Part shown: piece after piece, positions 1 through 12,185 of the stretch
Position numbering within the stretch: position 1 is the first letter of the stretch
Layout: each line of letters starts with the position of its first letter
Source of the DNA: Diphasiastrum complanatum
Taxonomy: Eukaryota; Streptophyta; Lycopodiopsida; Lycopodiales; Lycopodiaceae
Assembly: GCA_029204225.1 (NCBI GenBank)
Contig: CM055104.1
Location: 49,993,399-50,057,398, forward strand
DNA length: 64,000 nucleotides
Direction: 5' to 3'
Notes under the pieces: generated by a model
The model's database searches: none
Told to the model about the DNA's origin: nothing
Seen by the model: the letters and a program-made list of their open reading frames with translations, nothing else
Made by a program: the position numbers and the translations under genes

Positions 1-837
1 CTTAAGTGGATGACAAATGCTCTTTTGAGTGAGTTGTAATTCTCCTAAAGGCTGAGCAAAGCTCCCATTTGGATGAAAGATCCCCTTTTTTGGGTGAACA
101 TATTGTAAGCTCCATTGTGAAGAGCATATTGTAAAGATTGTCATCAATTTTGGCATAAATTTTGGTGTACTTTGTTGAGCATGTAAGTAACTCTCCTTAT
201 GTAATTTGATTGGAGCATTTGTTGGAAGGTGTTAACCATTATGCAAGTGTGTTTTCAGGTTCTTAACAGGTTGAGGAACATTCTCATGTGAAGTGATCTT
301 AGATCTACATCTAAACACCAAGATTTGACAAGATAGTGAAGCTAGTCTTGTGATTCACTAAGTGTGCTCATTCATTCACCTCTAAATCTTGTATTTATCA
401 CTTGCTGGAGTTTATAAACTTTTAGAAGTGTGGTTTACATGTGGTTTTACAGGTTGAATCAATATCTTAGTGTGTTGATCATATGTTGATCAAGTTTGTT
501 CATTACTAGGTAATCTTGGCATCCTAGTTTTGGGTATTTTCTAAGAATGCAAGTAACTCTTCACACCATAACTTGATTTGGTCACTTGCTGGAAAGTTTG
601 AGAGCTTAAGCAAGAGTGTGTTCAGTTTGGTTTGATTTTGTAATCCATTCTTAGTGTGTGCAAAGTGTTGCATGTGTTTCAATCTTCCTTTCTATGCTTG
701 GAAACCATCTAGGTTCAAGATAGAAGTGTTTTAGGGTCCTAAATCTTCATAGATCTCTTTATCTATCATTTGTTGAGAGAAAAGTGAGTGCTAAGTGCTT
801 TAGGACAGAACCTAAAAGTTGAAGAAACATTAGAATC
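1..837 (+). other. Untranslated leader of copia element A
   Basis: This stretch lies directly upstream of the element A polyprotein and holds no long reading frame. No primer-binding site (TGGTATCAGAGC) and no match to the 3' LTR at 4787-5441 is visible, so the 5' LTR must lie before the window. It contains three loosely related blocks near 180-275, 395-510 and 540-640, each with words such as 'aagtaactct', 'cttgctgga' and 'gtgtgtt', which suggests old internal duplication. Assignment to element A rests on position alone. Confidence 0.6.
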
Positions 838-3800
838 ATGGCTTCCAATGGTGGGATCATGCTAGAGTCTAGTGAAAGGTTGAGTTCATCAAACTACTCT
901 ACTTGGAAAGTGAGGATGGAGTCCTTACTTGAGTTGAATGAACTCATGGACATAGTTGCAGAAATTGAAGAGAGACCTCTCACACTTCAAGAGCAACAAA
1001 GGTTTGATAAGAAGGCCAAAAGGGCTCTTCATATCATTAAAATGAATGTTACAAATGAACTTCTCAAGGAAGTTGGAAAGTGTCAAAGTGCAAGTGAGGC
1101 ATGGAATGCCTTAAAGAAGCTCTTTGAATCAAAGTCCACATCTAGGGTATTGACCCTAAGGAGACAAATATTTTCTAGTAGGCAAAGAGAGGGTGAAAGT
1201 GCTCATGCATTTATCTTGAGAGTTAAGTCCCTAAGTGATGATTTAGCATGCATTGATGAGAACATAAAAGATGGTGAAATAGTCCAAGTTATGTTGAATG
1301 GTTTGCTAAATGAACATGCTAACCTTGTGCAAAGTTTTGCCATTCAAAGAGTCTTGCCAAGTGTGGTTGACTTGCAAGAAATCTTATTGGCTGAAGAACA
1401 TAGGTTGCAATCAAAGCTTGATGGTGCATCCTTGCAAGGTGGAGGTGAAGAGGCTTTCTTAACAAAAGGCAAATTCAAGGGCAAAGGTAAAGGCAAAGGG
1501 AAATGGTCCAAAGGTGGTAACTTTGATCATGATGATCACTCTTCCTCTTCCTCTTCTACTAAGAACAATAAGTCAAAGTTCAAGTGCTTTTATTGTGGGA
1601 TAAAAGGTCATTTTGCAAATGAATGTTATAAGAAGAAAAGAGAGCAAGGAGAGAGGCAAGGAAATCTTACAATAGATGAGGAAGAACATAACACATGTGA
1701 ATCACTTGTTATGACTTCAAGTTTGTTAGCCAACATAGATGATAATGATCCTTGGTGGATTGATAGTGGAGCCTCATCTCACATGACAAGACATAAGGAA
1801 TACTTTACATCCTTATTGTCTTATGAGGGAGAAGGTAACATCATCTACACTGCAAATGATGGTCAATGTGACATCAAAGGCATAGGCACTATTCCTATTT
1901 CCCTTTCAACAAATAGGAAAGCAAATCTTGAAAATGTTTTGTACATTCCTTCAATCACTAAGAATTTGCTTAGTGTAAGTCAAATGATTGACAAAGGACT
2001 TGATGTGGAGTTCATTGGAGATGCATGTTTGATAAGTAAATGTGGATCCTTGATTGCTCAAGGTAGGAGGCATGGTAAACTTTTCAAGCTTGATGCATGT
2101 GTGATCTCTAATCATGAAGGATGTATGGCTAGGGAGCAATTGACAAACCAAGAAGTTTGGCACAAGAGGTTGGGCCATCCCAACTTCAAATCTTTGGAGG
2201 TAATGGCAAAGAAAGAGCTTGTTCTTGGTCTCCCTAAAAGTCTTGTTGCAAACAATAGTGTTTGTGAACATTGTGCCTTGTCCAAATCTCATAGACTTGC
2301 TTATTCTAGATCTACTTCTAGATCTAAAGAAGCTTTTCAACTTGTGCATTCTGATATTCATTCTTCTAGTACAACTAGCAATGGTGGGGCAAAGATGTAT
2401 GCAACTTTCATTGATGACTTTAGTAGGTATACTTGGATCTATCTTCTTAAAAGTAAGGATGAAGTGTTTGCTGCATTTGTCAAGTTCAAGAATGAAATGG
2501 AAAACCAATTCAATACAAAGATCAAATGCTTAAGATCTGATAATGGAGGGGAATACACCTCAAATAGGTTCAAAGACTTTTGTATAGCACATGGGATTAA
2601 GAGGGAGATGTCTAGTCCTAGGACTCCACAACAGAATGGAGTGGCCGAGAGGAAGAATAGAACCCTTTGTGAATGTGCCAAGGCAATGAGACTACATGCT
2701 AATCTTGCTAAGTCTTTTTGGGGGGAAGCTTTAGCATGTGCTAACTATCTATGTAATATATGGACAAGTGCTTCCTTGGATGGTAAAACTCCTCATGAGG
2801 TTCTTTATGGTAGAAGGCCGAGTGTCAAGCATTGTAGGATCTTTGGATGTACATGTTTTGTCAATATCACACTTGATGATAGAACTAAAGAAGATCCTTC
2901 ATCAAAGAAGGGTGTGTTTGTTGGCTATAGTGAAGTAAGCAAGGCTTACAAAGTGTACATTCCTTCTACAAAGAAAGTTGTCATAAGTAGGGATGTCATC
3001 TTTCATGAAGAGAATGTTTCCAATGTTGTTGATGTTGATGTTGATGTGCCTACTAATCATCATGATGTGCAAGATGTCTTGGATGAAGATGGAGATGCCA
3101 CTCCAAAGCAAACTTCAAGGAAGACTCAAAGGCAAAGGGCTAAGCCATCAAGGCTAACCTATGATGAAAAAGGAAAGCAAGTGGTGGACAACTCTAACTT
3201 TGCTTTTCTTACCTCTTTTGATGAACCAACTTGTGTAGGTGAAGCAATTCAAAAGAAGGAATGGATCCAAGCCATGGTTCATGAGCATCAAGCACTCATC
3301 AAAAGCAACACATGGAGGTTGGTAAAGCTTCCAAAGGACAAGAAGGCAATTGGTTGTAAGTGGATCTTCAAGATCAAGACAAATCAAGATGGATCAATCA
3401 ACAAGTACAAGGCAAGGTTGGTGGCAAAGGGGTATGCTCAAGAATATGGTATTGACTATGATGAGACCTTTGCACCCGTGGCAAAGATGGTAACTATTCG
3501 AATCCTAATCTCTCTTGCAACTCTTTATGATTGGGATATGTGGCAAATGGATGTTACTAATGCCTTCTTGAATGGTGATCTTGAAGAAGATATTTACATG
3601 GAGCAACCCGAGGGCTATGTTTCACATGATGAGCCTAATCATGTGTGCTATCTCCAAAAGAGTTTGTATGGGCTAAAGCAAGCACCAAGGAGTTGGTATG
3701 CTAAGCTCAATTCCTTCTTACTTTCTCAAAACTTTGTTATGAGTGAGTATGATCATTCTCTCTACTTTAGATTGAATGAAAATGATATCACTTTACTTTT

Positions 3801-4791
3801 GATCTATGTTGATGACATTATCTTAAGTGGTGGTAACAATCTAGATATAGATGAAATCAAGATGGCACTCAAAAGAGAGTTTGAAATTCAAGATCTTGGT
3901 AAACTTCATTATATCTTAGGAATAGAGATTATTAGAACTTCTAAATCTACATTCATATGTCAAGAAAAGTATGTTAACTCTATTCTAAAAAGGTTTCATA
4001 TGGAAGATTGTAAAGTTGTTTCTACTCCTATGGAATCAAATGTAAAGCTAACTACAAGAAGTAATGAAAGATCCTTCAAGGACATTACTCTCTATAGAAA
4101 GCTAATAGGATCTCTTATATGGTTAACCATCACAAGACCTGATCTAAGCTTTGTGGTTGGTAAACTAAGTCAATTTATGCAAGATCCTAGTGAGGCTCAT
4201 TGGAAGCTAGGAAAGAGAGTACTTAGATACATCTCGGGATCTAGAGATTTTGGCATCTTGTATGGAGGTACTACACCTAACCTTTGTGGATTTTCAGATT
4301 CAGATTTTGCAGGTGATCAAATGGATAGGAAGTCAACAAGTGCCTTTGCAATCTATCTTGGAGATGGAGTGGTCTCATGGCTATCAAAGAAGCAACCAAC
4401 TATCTCTCTATCTTCCACCGAAGCCGAGTACAAGGCATTAACAACATGCACCAAGGAGATTCTTTGGATCAAGAGGATGTTATTGGATCTTCACTTGCTG
4501 GAACCAGAGAAGACTCCAATCATACTTTGTGATAACCTTTCAGCCCAAAGCTTGGCAAGCAATCCTATTTTTCATGCAAGGAGCAAGCACATTGAGATTG
4601 CTCACCATTTTGTGAGAGATCAAGTCATTGCCAAAGAGGTGGAGCTTCAACATGTCTCTTCAAAGGAGTGTGTGGCTGATATCTTCACCAAACCATTGGG
4701 AAAGGACCTATATTTAATGCATAGATCTAATCTTGGAATGTGCTCAAAGACTATGTTGAAACTAGCATCCAATGTTGAAGAGGGAGTGTGA
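838..4791 (+). CDS. Ty1/copia retrotransposon Gag-Pol polyprotein, intact (element A)
   Basis: One uninterrupted frame of 1317 codons carries the whole copia gene set in order: Gag of the UBN2 type (about residues 1-190), a CCHC zinc knuckle CFYCGIKGHFANEC (about 250), aspartic protease with DSGASSH (about 308), the GAG-pre-integrase histidine motif VWHKRLGHP (about 440), integrase with HSD, LRSDNGGEY and PQQNGVAERKN, reverse transcriptase with YVDD (about 990), and RNase H with SDSDFAG, SSTEAEYKAL and CDNLSAQSLA. Integrase before RT identifies Ty1/copia. Family knowledge: the polyprotein is cleaved by its own protease and copies the element through RNA. The start at 838 precedes the usual Gag opening (SNYSTWKVRMESLL). 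The TGA stop overlaps the first bases of the 3' LTR, a compact arrangement. No frameshift or stop is seen, so the copy looks young and may be competent. Confidence 0.95.
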   Translation: MASNGGIMLESSERLSSSNYSTWKVRMESLLELNELMDIVAEIEERPLTLQEQQRFDKKAKRALHIIKMNVTNELLKEVGKCQSASEAWNALKKLFESKSTSRVLTLRRQIFSSRQREGESAHAFILRVKSLSDDLACIDENIKDGEIVQVMLNGLLNEHANLVQSFAIQRVLPSVVDLQEILLAEEHRLQSKLDGASLQGGGEEAFLTKGKFKGKGKGKGKWSKGGNFDHDDHSSSSSSTKNNKSKFKCFYCGIKGHFANECYKKKREQGERQGNLTIDEEEHNTCESLVMTSSLLANIDDNDPWWIDSGASSHMTRHKEYFTSLLSYEGEGNIIYTANDGQCDIKGIGTIPISLSTNRKANLENVLYIPSITKNLLSVSQMIDKGLDVEFIGDACLISKCGSLIAQGRRHGKLFKLDACVISNHEGCMAREQLTNQEVWHKRLGHPNFKSLEVMAKKELVLGLPKSLVANNSVCEHCALSKSHRLAYSRSTSRSKEAFQLVHSDIHSSSTTSNGGAKMYATFIDDFSRYTWIYLLKSKDEVFAAFVKFKNEMENQFNTKIKCLRSDNGGEYTSNRFKDFCIAHGIKREMSSPRTPQQNGVAERKNRTLCECAKAMRLHANLAKSFWGEALACANYLCNIWTSASLDGKTPHEVLYGRRPSVKHCRIFGCTCFVNITLDDRTKEDPSSKKGVFVGYSEVSKAYKVYIPSTKKVVISRDVIFHEENVSNVVDVDVDVPTNHHDVQDVLDEDGDATPKQTSRKTQRQRAKPSRLTYDEKGKQVVDNSNFAFLTSFDEPTCVGEAIQKKEWIQAMVHEHQALIKSNTWRLVKLPKDKKAIGCKWIFKIKTNQDGSINKYKARLVAKGYAQEYGIDYDETFAPVAKMVTIRILISLATLYDWDMWQMDVTNAFLNGDLEEDIYMEQPEGYVSHDEPNHVCYLQKSLYGLKQAPRSWYAKLNSFLLSQNFVMSEYDHSLYFRLNENDITLLLIYVDDIILSGGNNLDIDEIKMALKREFEIQDLGKLHYILGIEIIRTSKSTFICQEKYVNSILKRFHMEDCKVVSTPMESNVKLTTRSNERSFKDITLYRKLIGSLIWLTITRPDLSFVVGKLSQFMQDPSEAHWKLGKRVLRYISGSRDFGILYGGTTPNLCGFSDSDFAGDQMDRKSTSAFAIYLGDGVVSWLSKKQPTISLSSTEAEYKALTTCTKEILWIKRMLLDLHLLEPEKTPIILCDNLSAQSLASNPIFHARSKHIEIAHHFVRDQVIAKEVELQHVSSKECVADIFTKPLGKDLYLMHRSNLGMCSKTMLKLASNVEEGV
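4775..4786 (+). other. Polypurine tract of element A
   Basis: The purine run ttgaagagggag immediately precedes the LTR start TGTGAAAA. Polypurine tracts prime plus-strand DNA synthesis in LTR retrotransposons. The same GAAGAGGGAG|TGTGA junction appears at the inner edge of the LTR of element B, which supports the call. Confidence 0.8.
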
Positions 4792-5441
4792 AAATTGTCA
4801 ACATTTCCTAGCTAGTTTGAGGCCTAAATTGGCTAAAATTGTAAATAGTTTTGGTTCTGGAGTTTCACACGTGTGAACCAGGCCACAATGTTTTTATTTA
4901 CTGTATTTTTTCAGTATGATGAAGTGTCAAACTTCATACCCTTCAAAATGAGACCATTTTGATGTATTTTGGTCATATAAGCCATTTTTAGCTATTTTTC
5001 CTATATAGGGAATATCTAGGGTCAAGTACCTTCTAGAGAGAGGAGAGAGAGTCATCTTCCTCATCCATAAATAGTAGGGAAGTCGTGGAGAACAGGTTGG
5101 AGAAACCTTTTGTATGCTTCATTGAGATCAATAGATCATTGTCATTGTTTCTTCCTCCATTGAGAGCATTGTTGTGTGTATTGTCTTCAAGCTATTGTGT
5201 ATGATCTTAGGTGCTTTCCAAAAGTGGTAGGCTGATGTATTATGGACTGTATAATGCTATTTTGGGCCGCACTTGATGTTTATGGAAGTTTCCATTTGTG
5301 ATAAATGCTTTTTGATCAAGTTCTTTGCATTCTAGGTAGCATAGAATGTGTTGCCAATTCCTAGCTTATGTAGTTTGGAGTGCAAGCATTCAAGCCAATG
5401 ATCTTGGAGTTTAGATCCACTTAGGATCTGTATTTTTCACA
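4787..5441 (+). repeat. 3' LTR of copia element A (655 bp)
   Basis: The block starts TGTGAAAA right after the polypurine tract and ends TTTTTCACA, an inverted terminal pair typical of LTR ends. Inside, TATATA near 5003 could be a TATA box. A perfect 14-bp palindrome TTCACACGTGTGAA lies at 4864-4877 and contains CACGTG (G-box). The matching 5' LTR is outside the window, so LTR divergence and insertion age cannot be read here. Confidence 0.8.
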
Positions 5442-7671
5442 TGCTTCTTGGTACAAATACTCTTAGAATCCAAAATTCCAAAGTATCACAATTCATTTAA
5501 CCAAAATCTCTAGGAGATCGATAAAGATAAAAATGATCTTAGCTCAAGTCTGAGTATCCTAGATATTGTCTTGAGTTCATTGTCCATGTTTCTAGCATCT
5601 CATGCAAGAAAAGAGCAATCATCCAATCATAATAGATTTGTCTATCTCCTATAACCATAGGAGATTTGGAACGAAAGCTGTATACAAGCTTTTACAAACT
5701 ATAATTTGTAGCATAATACCATCCACTAAATTAATTAAATTCTTCACAAGTAAAAGTAGTTACTCTATGAGAATTCTTGTGAGACACAAATGTTCTCAAT
5801 TCACTAGAGAGATTTAGATTTTTCAACATACTAATCTAAATTCCCAACTCATTCGATAGATCAAGATTTATTCACCACACTTAAGAATCATCACAATTCC
5901 TTATAATACTCTGACCATAATTAAGTATCCATTTATGATCCATCAATCATAAATATTTAGATCCTTATGATTTGTCAATCATAACTCACTAGAATCCAAA
6001 ATCATACTTAATCACTAAAGGATACTAGAGTATATGTCCAACATAACTCAAGAAAAAATAAGAATCGTTCCAAAAACTTTTCCACGAGGAAAATACTGGA
6101 TACTAAGAATATTCTCCAAAAATATATTTTTTAACAAAAGTCCAGACGATTAAGGTATATACCTCTCAGGAACTGTTCGAGTCCATGAGGATCTACGAAC
6201 ATTCAGTTGACCAGAATGTGATATTCAAGCTCTATATGCCACATGTAATTATAGACAAAAAGCATAACAAATTGATAATGACAACCATCTTCATCCCAAA
6301 ACTTTAGATTACCATCTAGAACCAATTCTAGACACCCAAAGTCTTGCTGAATATAAATTCAATTGTTATTTTTGGAATCATTGAGATTTGTTCTCCAATG
6401 AGCTCTCTGGGATTCAACTACTAATGAACCGAGCCTATTCCTCAACCGAGAAATATCCTATACCAAGAAAATCGTATATCCTATGCACTTTATGTTTATT
6501 GCTGAATCTCGAAGATTCACAAATCATGCATTTTACAAGCAATATAAAACAAAACAAACAGTTTCTAGTGAATCATCTTCACACTATTCATCTAACCAAT
6601 TAACTTCATCCAAGAGCAACTTAGATACGATGATATTTGAAAATATCTATATCTACGAAAAGTCAGTAATAAGTGTCTTCCACAAAAGAATTCACTCTAT
6701 TACAACCATGACTTTTTCTTCAAGTATTTTCAAGTCGAGTGATAGTAACTGTCATCTATCTTAAATACATCCATGCATAAGAGACAACCTGGGTTCAAGA
6801 AATTGAAACACAATCACCTTAGAATTTATCTAAATTCCAAGTCTATTTACACAAGTAGTAATTCATATGATATAATAGTCTTTTAGAAAATTAATTTCAT
6901 GTTAGGAAGAATCATATAAACCAATCTGATGTCTAATATTCAAAAATGTGCTAAGAAGTAAAGGTTTATTTAAGAAAGCGAGAAATAGATTTAAGAGTTT
7001 TCGATTTTGTAAATGGTGAGATACCCACTTGGGAACTGGATTAAATGTAAAAGTGACTTACCGTAGGAAAAAGTCTGAGAAAAATTCATTTCTATCCTAT
7101 ACCTAGGTTGAATCACAAATACACAAAAATCATTCACTAGTATGCATAATTGGTGCCTAAGCTTCCCAGCTACAAATTGGGTGGATGAGGGCTCAAATCA
7201 AAGGCAATCTGTAATGACTTTTAGCTTGTAAAAATATCCAAAGGTTTCACACCACCAATCAAGAGTTATTAATGCTCAAAGAACACCAAAAATACACTAT
7301 TTTTTGATTTTTTGAGCCTTAATGGTGTCCAATCCCTACCAAATCTCATGAAAGCCCTTGGAGAGCATACTTACACCTCTGACAATGTGAATGCAAAGTT
7401 TTAGCCATGGATCTTAGGAATATCTCCCGAAATAGTGAAAAAACTATAAAAAAAAACCATGTTTTTGGACCATTTTTCAACTTTTTTGGCAAGTTCTTGT
7501 GGATCTAATTCACATAGAAGTGCAATCAGACATGTTCTACCATAATTTGATTACTTTCAAGCACCAAATGTTCTGATTTTTCTAGAATCATAGCTCTTAC
7601 TGTCATTTCTAGTCAAAAATTCTCAAAAACAAGCAATTTTTGGACTAGAACATAGCCTATGACTGTAAATC
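5442..7671. other. AT-rich intergenic DNA, no gene recognised
   Basis: Only short open frames occur in all six frames and none shows a recognisable motif. The base composition and the absence of motifs fit decayed repeat or unconstrained intergenic DNA. The bases right after 5441 should carry one copy of the target-site duplication of element A, but the other copy is outside the window. Confidence 0.5.
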
Positions 7672-7739
7672 TTGCAAATTTTCGGCATAAAATCATCAAA
7701 TCAACATTTAATGACTCCCATGAAATCTTATAAAGCAAG

Positions 7740-8019
7740 AGACATCGAAGACCTTGAGTCTGAACTCCTAATCCATGCTACCAACCTCCTTGAGTCTGAA
7801 CTCCTACTCCATGCTACCGACCTCCTAATCAATTCCGTTGTTGTCTCTAGCTTCCCTTCATCTTGGTGCACCAACATCATCCATCCTATCCATAAAAATG
7901 GTGATCCCATGATTCCTGGTAACTATCGCACTATCATGATCGGGCATGTCCTCACCAAGCTTTATGGTACCATACTGAAAGTACACTTGCTAGAAATTCA
8001 GATCTACCATAAGTTATGA
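7740..8019 (+). pseudogene. Non-LTR (LINE) reverse transcriptase fragment
   Basis: A short frame encodes FPSSWCTNIIHPIHKNGDP followed by NYRTIMIGHVLTKLYGTIL. This matches the well-known LINE reverse transcriptase pattern of P..W....I.PI.K.GDP..P.NYR.I.I...L.KLY..IL (fingers region). Only about 80 residues remain; there is no endonuclease, no YADD box and no poly(A) tail nearby. A 39-bp unit coding SELLIHATNLL / SELLLHATDLL is tandemly repeated at about 7754-7826, just before the RT motif, so the fragment was altered after it died. Confidence 0.75.
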
Positions 8020-8254
8020 GAAATTCAAGCAAAACTCTGAAAAATTGTCATAAACTTGCTAAAATCGACAATCACTCATAATTACTATGGAGGCAGCCAA
8101 TATCTAATCGAGCTTAGTAACATGCAAGTGGAAGTACTGATAAAACACCCATTTTGATGCTTGTTCACCACCAAAAAGAGAAAACAGATTGCTCTCCACC
8201 AAAGTGTTGACGAAAAGCTTCATAGCTCCAATCCCTTCGATCTTCGTAAGCCTT

Positions 8255-8266
8255 GCTCTGATACCA
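8255..8266 (-). other. Primer-binding site for initiator tRNA-Met (minus-strand LTR element)
   Basis: The plus strand reads gctctgatacca; the minus strand therefore reads TGGTATCAGAGC, the standard plant copia primer-binding site complementary to the 3' end of initiator tRNA-Met. It sits 1 nt inside the LTR-like block that follows. The internal part of the element, at lower coordinates, is only about 230 bp of unrecognised sequence before the LINE fragment, so this is a truncated copy. Confidence 0.8.
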
Positions 8267-8267
8267 T

Positions 8268-8739
8268 TGTAAGGAGAAGCATCTCCAAGATCCTACTTAC
8301 AAGATGCACACAAAGAGAATAATGGTGGAGCAACCATCCAACCAACTAAAAGCTGTTGATCACTCTCCAATAGCCTCACTCCCAAGTTAGAGAATAGGAT
8401 ACATGTGTAGAGAGAGAGTAGCTGGTAATGAAAGCACTCAAATTAGGAATAGATATGGGGAAGTTTTCACTAACATATATAGGCCCCAAGACCCTTTGTG
8501 CATGTGCCCATGCAAGCAAGGAATGACCCAAAAGCAACTTCCATTACTATTGATACTCTACACATGCATAATGTAGTCCTAACCCATGCACTAGCTCCAC
8601 TAATGTGTTTGGGCCCTCAAAAGGTTATTAATTACATTACTGGCCTTGTCAGGAATAATGATGACTAACTAATACAGGATTACCGGGTATCCAGTTCTAG
8701 GATTATGATGAATCCTATGTACAACACATGGACATAACA
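8268..8739 (-). repeat. 5' LTR of a truncated minus-strand LTR retrotransposon (~472 bp)
   Basis: Bounded on one side by the primer-binding site and beginning TGTAAGG on the plus strand; the far end reads CATAACA, so on the minus strand the LTR runs TGTTATG...CCTTACA with the usual TG...CA ends. The outer boundary at 8739 is inferred from the TG/CA rule alone because no second LTR copy is present for comparison. Confidence 0.55.
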
Positions 8740-8759
8740 CTTAATTTCCACTTCGAATT

Positions 8760-9570
8760 GCATTTGATCCAGTCTCCTCTATTTCTTACCAGCTACTTTA
8801 CTTCAGGTATCCACGACAATGTCCCAGATCTGGTATTTTACTTAAAAACTTGTTGTGGATGAAGGGTGTATAGAAATAAAAAGAGTTTAGATATAGGTCA
8901 ACATTCTCTATAGATTTACATGGATTTTGGCACATGCCAAAAAATGCTGAAAGGCATAAGTAAAAAATTTGAGTCTAAGTAAAATGTCGATCGACATAAA
9001 TCCTAACTCAAGTAAAATGCCAATCGACATAATCTTTCATTGCAAAATGTCGAAAGGCATAGGTTGACACAAAGTGTTGACTTTGACCATTCAACCAAAA
9101 ATGTTGAACTCAGTGGAGATGCGACTTAGCCAAAATATCAACACCAAAAAATGTCGATCTACATTTTTCATGGTGCCTGGTGCCACTTGAAATAAAGCTC
9201 GTCACCTGCATAGTTCAAATAATCTAAGGACTGTCTTATTTCATCTACATATTCGAAGAGCTTTACATGAAAGTAACATTATGTACTTTCATGCTTGCTT
9301 CTTTGTACGAAAAACAATTCTTGTAAGCTACTTCTATTAATTATAGCAATATCTATTCTTGACTAATTAAGCTTGCTTGAATAGCCAGAAAAGCAAGGCA
9401 TATGACAACACAAGAGAGGATTCCCAAATATTTTTGTGTAGATGCCTAGCACTTTTATGCTCAATCCTCATTTTTTTTTTCTCTAGGCTTGTACACATTA
9501 CTAAAGTAGATTTCCTTACAACAATATTTCTATACAGTCATACATATTTTAATATAGTTTATGTTCATCA
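8760..9570. repeat. Unnamed dispersed repeat, copy 1
   Basis: This block is related to 15210-15800. Shared anchors in the same order include 'ttcaggtatccacgac'/'ttcagatatccatggt', 'gttgtggatgaag'/'gttgtagataaag', 'agataggtc', 'gatgcctagcac' and 'ccttacaacaat'/'cattacaacaat'. Between the anchors the copies differ strongly. Copy 1 carries five 14-mers of palindromic form near 8943, 8984, 9010, 9046 and 9152; the one at 8984-8997, ATGTCGATCGACAT, is a perfect palindrome. There is no coding capacity. The class is unknown. Confidence 0.55.
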
Positions 9571-9883
9571 AATGAAATTGTTGTAGAAATATGGTTGTCT
9601 TTGACACCTCAATCTTTCTATTTCTATGTTAAAAAATGGTGGGGCCTTTGTGAAGAAATACCCACAAAGCGCTTTTAGCTTGTGATCACAAACCTACATA
9701 AATACATGGGAAAATTGCCACAAGCAAAGACGACAACTAGACTGCATGATGGGAGACCCCAACTCACCACAATGGGCCTGCATGTGGTACCCAACGGCCC
9801 TGAGTTCCGAAGGGAACAAACGACAATGTGCACCACCGCAAATCACTGCAACCGCAGTGCAGACAACTTTTACTTAAGCCATC

Positions 9884-10200
9884 GAAGGTAGTCGCAAGGC
9901 CCTACCAAACGACTTTGGTGAATCTACTGAAGGCAGCCGCAAGGTCCAGCCAAACGACTTCGGCGAAGTCACAGAAGGCAGCTGCAAGGTCCAACCGAAT
10001 GACTTCGGAGAAGTCACCAAAAGGAAGCCGCAAGGTCCAGTCAAATGACTTCAGCGAAGCCACGGAAGACAACCGCATAGTCAAAGTTGCGGAGACCAAC
10101 GAGCAACGACACCACAGACTCAACAAAGCCACCGAAGACAATCGCATAGTCAAAGTTTCAGAGATCAACGAGCAACCGCACCATAGGGTACCGAAGGCAC
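9884..10200 (+). repeat. 45-bp minisatellite with a longer derived unit
   Basis: Four head-to-tail units of 45-46 bp, each of the form 'gaaggcagccgcaaggtcca' plus 'acgacttcggcgaagtcac', run from 9884 to about 10064. Two longer ~69-bp units follow that begin 'gaagacaaccgcatagtcaa' and keep the 'aaagccacc' ending. The unit length is a multiple of three and the array is open from 9828 to 10289 (15-residue units such as KAAARSNRMTSEKSP), but nothing else suggests a protein. The array is more GC-rich than its flanks. Confidence 0.8.
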
Positions 10201-10780
10201 CACACATATGGTTCACAGCAAAGCGAAGCCAAAGGAAGAACCGCAAGGCCCCACTGATGGCTCATTGTGAAGCCAAGCCAAGGGAGTGACATCAACCAGT
10301 ATGCAATATGGCTCACGACTGAGAAGAGCCGCAAACTGGCGATTGTGGTCACAGACAATTGCACAAAATGATGGACCTTCATGACTCAAGTAGTGGGAGG
10401 ATCTACCGAAGTACCAGATGGACAACGAACTCCACGAAGAAAAATGACAACAAACTAGAAGCTGTTAGAAACGTGCTTAACCAGTTCTTGTAATCAAATG
10501 ATTAGCATAAACTGCCTTTCCTCTATTCCTTGTGTAGAATGTAGAATGAAAGCTGAATACACATGAACAATGAACCAGCTTTAAGCTTTCAAGATTATAC
10601 ACGAGAAACAAATGTGCAATTAGCATCTATATTACAACAATGACCTTTGAGTGTTGTGTGGCATTCCACGTAGCATGTTGACGCAAGATATTATCTATCT
10701 CTTACGAACAATCAATTGGTCTCGCTTACGGGCGGACACAATAAGCAATCTATGCTTAACCCATGCAACACGATGCATCA

Positions 10781-12185
<1,405 letters not shown>

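Noticed and set aside
1951-2938. Shorter frames inside element A on both strands
   Set aside because: Shadows of the intact 1317-codon polyprotein.
5602-6764. Short frames of 70-95 codons after the LTR of element A
   Set aside because: No motifs; length and composition fit chance in AT-rich DNA.
9828-10289. 153-codon frame with 15-residue repeats
   Set aside because: Openness follows from the codon-length minisatellite. There is no start context, promoter or homolog to support a gene.
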